Of a DNA stretch of 64,000 bases, positions 60,701 to 64,000 are shown piece after piece. Positions within the stretch are counted from its first letter, which is position 1, and each line of letters opens with the position of its first letter. The notes under the pieces are model-generated. The model ran no database searches. It was not told where the DNA came from and saw only the letters and a program-made list of their open reading frames with translations. The DNA comes from Pisaster brevispinus. Its lineage: Eukaryota > Echinodermata > Asteroidea > Forcipulatida > Asteriidae. Location: the NCBI GenBank assembly GCA_023634235.1, contig JAMKCF010000039.1, positions 992,001 through 1,056,000 on the forward strand, in the 5' to 3' direction. The translations under genes and the position numbers were made by a program.

Positions 60701-63700
60701 GTACTACCTGTCAAATATTCCCAAAATTCGACCCCCGGTAACATGGCGATTTTCGCCGATCACTTTTCGCGGACACCTCCCCCGACGGTGCTGGTTGGAA
60801 TTTGAAGGCTGCAACCATTTTATTCCATGAATTATTGAGGTTTTTTGGGCAACAAAGATGGCGTCACTTCTTGGTAGAAAGCTCCTAATTGCCCAGGTTT
60901 TGGGATTTGGCCATGTCCCCACACAGAAAAGGTATTCAGGGAAGTCTAGTCTAGAACGCTGCACCGTCAAATCGCACTTTTGTTTTCGACCCCAAAAATC
61001 AAAATGGCGACAGGGTACTACCTGTCAAATATTCCCAAAATTCGACCCCCGGTAACATGGCGATTTTCGGCGATCACTTTTCGCGGACACCTCCCACGAC
61101 GGTGCTGGTTGGAATTTGAAGGCCGCAACCATTTTATTCCATGAATTATTGAGGTTTTTTGGGCAACAAAGATGGCGTCACTTTTTGGTAGAAAGCTCCT
61201 AATTGCCCAGGTTTTGGGATTTGGCCATGTCCCCACACAGAAAAGGTCTTCAGGGAAGTCTAGTCTAGAACGCTGCACCGTCAAATCACACTTTTGTTTT
61301 TGACCCCAAAAATCAAAATGGCGACAGGGTACTACCTGTCAAATATTCCCAAAATTCGACCCCCGGTAACATGGCGATTTTCGGCGATCACTTTTCGCGG
61401 ACACCTCCCCCGACGGTGCTGGTTGGAATTTGAAGGCCGCAACCATTTTATTCCATGAATTATTGAGGTTTTTTGGGCAACAAAGATGGCGTCACTTTTT
61501 GGTAGAAAGCTCCTAATTGCCCGGGTTTTGGGATTTGGCCATGTCCCCACACAGAAAAGGTCTTCAGGGAAGTCTAGTCTAGAACGCTGCACCGTCAAAT
61601 CGCACTTTTGTTTTCGACCCCAAAAATCAAAATGGCGACAGGGTACTACCTGTCAAATATTCCCAAAATTCGACCCCCGGTAACATGGCGATTTTCGGCG
61701 ATCACTTTTCGCGGACACCTCCCCCGACGGTGCTGGTTGGAATTTGAAGGCCGCAACCATTTTATTCCATGAATTATTGAGGTTTTTTGGGCAACAAAGA
61801 TGGCGTCACTTTTTGGTAGAAAGCTCCTAATTGCCCAGGTTTTGGGATTTGGCCATGTCCCCACACAGAAAAGGTGTTCAGGGAAGTCTAGTCTAGAACG
61901 CTGCGCCGTCAAATCGCACTTTTGTTTTCGACCCCAAAAATCAAAATGGCGACAGGGTACTACCTGTCAAATATTCCCAAAATTCGACCCCCGGTAACAT
62001 GGCGATTTTCGGCGATCACTTTTCGCGGACACCTCCCCCGACGGTGCTGGTTGGAATTTGAAGGCCGCAACCATTTTATTCCATGAATTATTGAGGTTTT
62101 TTGGTCAACAAAGATGGCGTCACTTTTTGGTAGAAAGCTCCTAATTGCCCAGGTTTTGGGATTTGGCCATGTCCCCACACAGAAAAGGTCTTCAGGGAAG
62201 TCTAGTCTAGAACGCTGCACCGTCAAATCGCACTTTTTTTTTCGACCCCAAAAACCAAAATGGCGACAGGGTACTACCTGTCAAATATTCCCAAAATTCG
62301 ACCCCCGGTAACATGGCGATTTTCGGCGATCACTTTTCGCGGACACCTCCCCCGACGGTGCTGGTTGGAATTTGAAGGCCGCAACCATTTTATTCCATGA
62401 ATTATTGAGGTTTTTTGGGCAACAAAGATGGCGTCACTTTTTGCTAGAAAGCTCCTAATTGCCCAGGTTTTGGGATTTGGCCATGTCCCCACACAGAAAA
62501 GGTCTTCAGGGAAGTCTAGTCTAGAACGCTGCACCGTCAAATCGCACTTTTGTTTTCGACCCCAAAAATCAAAATGGCGACAGGGTACTACCTGTCAAAT
62601 ATTCCCAAAATTCGACCCCCGGTAACATGGCGATTTTCGGCGATCACTTTTCGCGGACACCTCCCCCGACGGTGCTGTTTGGAATTTGAAGGCCGCAACC
62701 ATTTTATTCCATGAATTATTGAGGTTTTTTGGGCAACAAAGATGGCGTCACTTTTTGGTAGAAAGCTTCTAATTGCCCAGGTTTTGGGATTTGGCCATGT
62801 CCCCACACAGAAAAGGTCTTCAGGGAAGTCAAGTCTAGAACGCTGCACCGTCAAATCGCACTTTTGTTTTCTACCCCAAAAATCAAAATGGCGACAGGGT
62901 ACTACCTGTCAAATATTCCCAAAATTCGACCCCCGGTAACATGGCGATTTTCGGCGATCACTTTTCGCGGACACCTCCCCCGACGGTGCTGGTTGGAATT
63001 TGAAGGCCGCAACCATTTTATTCCATGAATTCTTGAGTTTTTTTGGGCAACAAAGATGGCGTCACTTTTTGGTAGAAAGCTCCTAATTGCCCTGGTTTGG
63101 GGATTTGGCCATGTCCCCACACAGAAAAGGTCTTCAGGGAAGTCTAGTCTAGAACGCTGCACCGTCAAATCGCACTTTTGTTTTCGACCCCAAAAATCAA
63201 AATGGCGACAGGGTACTACCTGTCAAATATTCCCAAAATTCGACCCCCGGTAACATGGCGATTTTCGGCGATCACTTTTCGCAGACACCTCCCCCGACGG
63301 TGCTGGTTGGAATTTGAAGGCCGCAACCATTTTATTCCATGAATTATTGAGGTTTTTTGGGCAACAAAGATGGCGTCACTTTTTGGTAGAAAGCTCCTAA
63401 TTGCCCAGGTTTTGGGATTTGGCCATGTCCCCACACAGAAAAGGTCTTCAGGGAAGTCTAGTCTAGAACGCTGCACCGTCAAATCGCACTTTTGTTTTCG
63501 ACCCCAAAAATCAAAATGGCGACCTGTCAAATATTCCCAAAATTCGACCCCAGGTAACATGGCGATTTTCGGCGATCACTTTTCGCGGACACCTCCCCCG
63601 ACGGTGCTGGTTGGAATTTGAAGGCCGCAACCATTTTATTCCATTAATTATTGAGGTTTTTTGGGCAACAAAGATGGCGTCACTTTTTGGTATAAAGCTC

Positions 63701-64000
63701 CTAATTGCCCAGGTTTTGGGATTTGGCCATGTCCCCACACAGAAAAGGTCTTCAGGGAAGTCTAGTCTAGAACGCTGCACCGTCAAATCGCACTTTTGTT
63801 TTCGACCCCAAAAATCAAAATGGCGACAGGGTACTACCTGTCAAATATTCCCAAAATTCGACCCCCGGTAACATGGCGATTTTCGGCGATCACTTTTCGC
63901 GGACACCTCCCCCGACGGTGCTGGTTGGAATTTGAAGGCCGCAACCATTTTATTCCATGAATTATTGAGGTTTTTTGGGCAACACAGATGGCGTCACTTT
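60701..64000 (+). repeat. Composite copy of 13 kb, 7 kb and 15 kb segments
   Basis: 60,858-61,486 follows 13,040-13,668 (offset 47,818). 61,486-62,114 follows 6,757-7,385 (offset about 54,729), including the poly-T replacement of TTTTGTTTT near 62,233. 62,742-63,674 follows 46,120-47,052 (offset 16,622) and 15,226-16,158. The order at 61,800 differs from that after 13,668, so the segment is a mosaic. Private marks: GGCTGCAACC near 60,809, CGCAGACAC near 63,281. The last unit (63,988) is cut by the window end. Confidence 0.75.
63370..63673 (+). repeat. 304-bp monomer, last copy
   Basis: Carries the 10-bp hairpin deletion near 63,525, followed by CCCCAGGTAAC (private) and by a TATAAAG unit at 63,674, as in the 15.8- and 44.5-kb cassettes. 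Confidence 0.85.

Larger units (their letters stand above)
1..64000. repeat. Satellite DNA array, 314-bp monomer, head to tail
   Basis: The whole window is one tandem array. Monomer starts, taken at ATGGCGTCAC, recur from 170 to 63,988. That gives 205 start-to-start intervals, nearly all 314 bp, with exceptions of 122, 302, 304, 306, 313, 315 and 316 bp. All units are in the same orientation, and no foreign sequence, inversion or unique spacer was seen. XbaI (TCTAGA, monomer positions 93-98) is present in almost every unit, so this DNA should give a 314-bp ladder. Arrays of this size and purity are typical of centromeric, pericentromeric or subtelomeric heterochromatin; which of these it is cannot be told here. 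Long perfect arrays can be misassembled, so local copy number is less certain than the structure. Confidence 0.98.

Noticed and set aside
1..64000. Hundreds of 60-138 aa open frames as a gene family
   Set aside because: They are the same two frames repeated with the satellite unit. They shift frame from unit to unit, tolerate indels, and show no recognised domain or gene context.
1..64000. CRISPR array
   Set aside because: The whole 314-bp unit is repeated with no unique spacers between short repeats, and no cas-like genes are present.
1..64000. rDNA intergenic spacer or telomeric repeat array
   Set aside because: No rRNA gene sequence and no short telomere-type repeats appear anywhere; the period is 314 bp throughout.
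1..64000. Transposon or LTR origin visible in the array
   Set aside because: No terminal repeats, target-site duplications or transposase/reverse transcriptase frames were seen. All junctions are monomer-to-monomer.

Overview
The window is a single uninterrupted satellite DNA array from a eukaryotic nuclear genome, probably centromeric, pericentromeric or subtelomeric heterochromatin. From base 1 to base 64,000 it is a head-to-tail run of one 314-bp monomer. I indexed 206 monomer starts (first 170, last 63,988), each beginning at an ATGGCG motif, with partial units at both window edges. Every unit has the same orientation. I saw no gene, RNA gene, transposon, inversion or unique spacer. The species cannot be named from this sequence. 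The hand-counted consensus unit is 47% G+C and has 16 CpGs where about 17 are expected, so CpG is not depleted.

Layout: the array is a mosaic of four diagnostic subfamilies in alternating islands. Subfamily A lies at 1-1,200 and again at 42,600-43,765. B lies at 1,200-6,030 and again at 30,950-33,825, with one B-type stretch at about 34,424-34,560 inside a duplication. C is the majority type and fills 6,030-30,950, 33,825-42,600, 43,766-48,450 and 53,230-64,000. D, an alternating two-type block, lies at 48,450-53,230. Stretches up to 43 kb apart are near-identical (1-935 and 42,831-43,765, for example).

Higher-order structure is layered on the 314-bp period. There are tandem duplications of 2 monomers (628 bp), 3 monomers (932, 942 and 943 bp), about 6.4 monomers (1,995 bp, each copy carrying the same 122-bp truncated unit) and 7 monomers (2,178 bp). 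Length variants are few: a 304-bp unit seen 16 times, one 302-bp, one 306-bp, two 122-bp, and scattered +/-1-bp units. The 302-, 304- and 306-bp variants and one +1 unit all change the same small inverted repeat.

Each monomer carries two open frames (65 aa on + and 88 aa on -), but they behave as passengers of the repeat. The possible functional signals are three ATGGCG motifs per unit resembling YY1-type sites, a hairpin near the unit centre, an internal ancient duplication, and a Pol III B-box-like word limited to the TTCGAA subfamilies. No multi-gene system is present. The interest of the window is in satellite architecture and its mutation and amplification history. All coordinates and comparisons were made by eye; an alignment of all monomers would be needed for exact identities.
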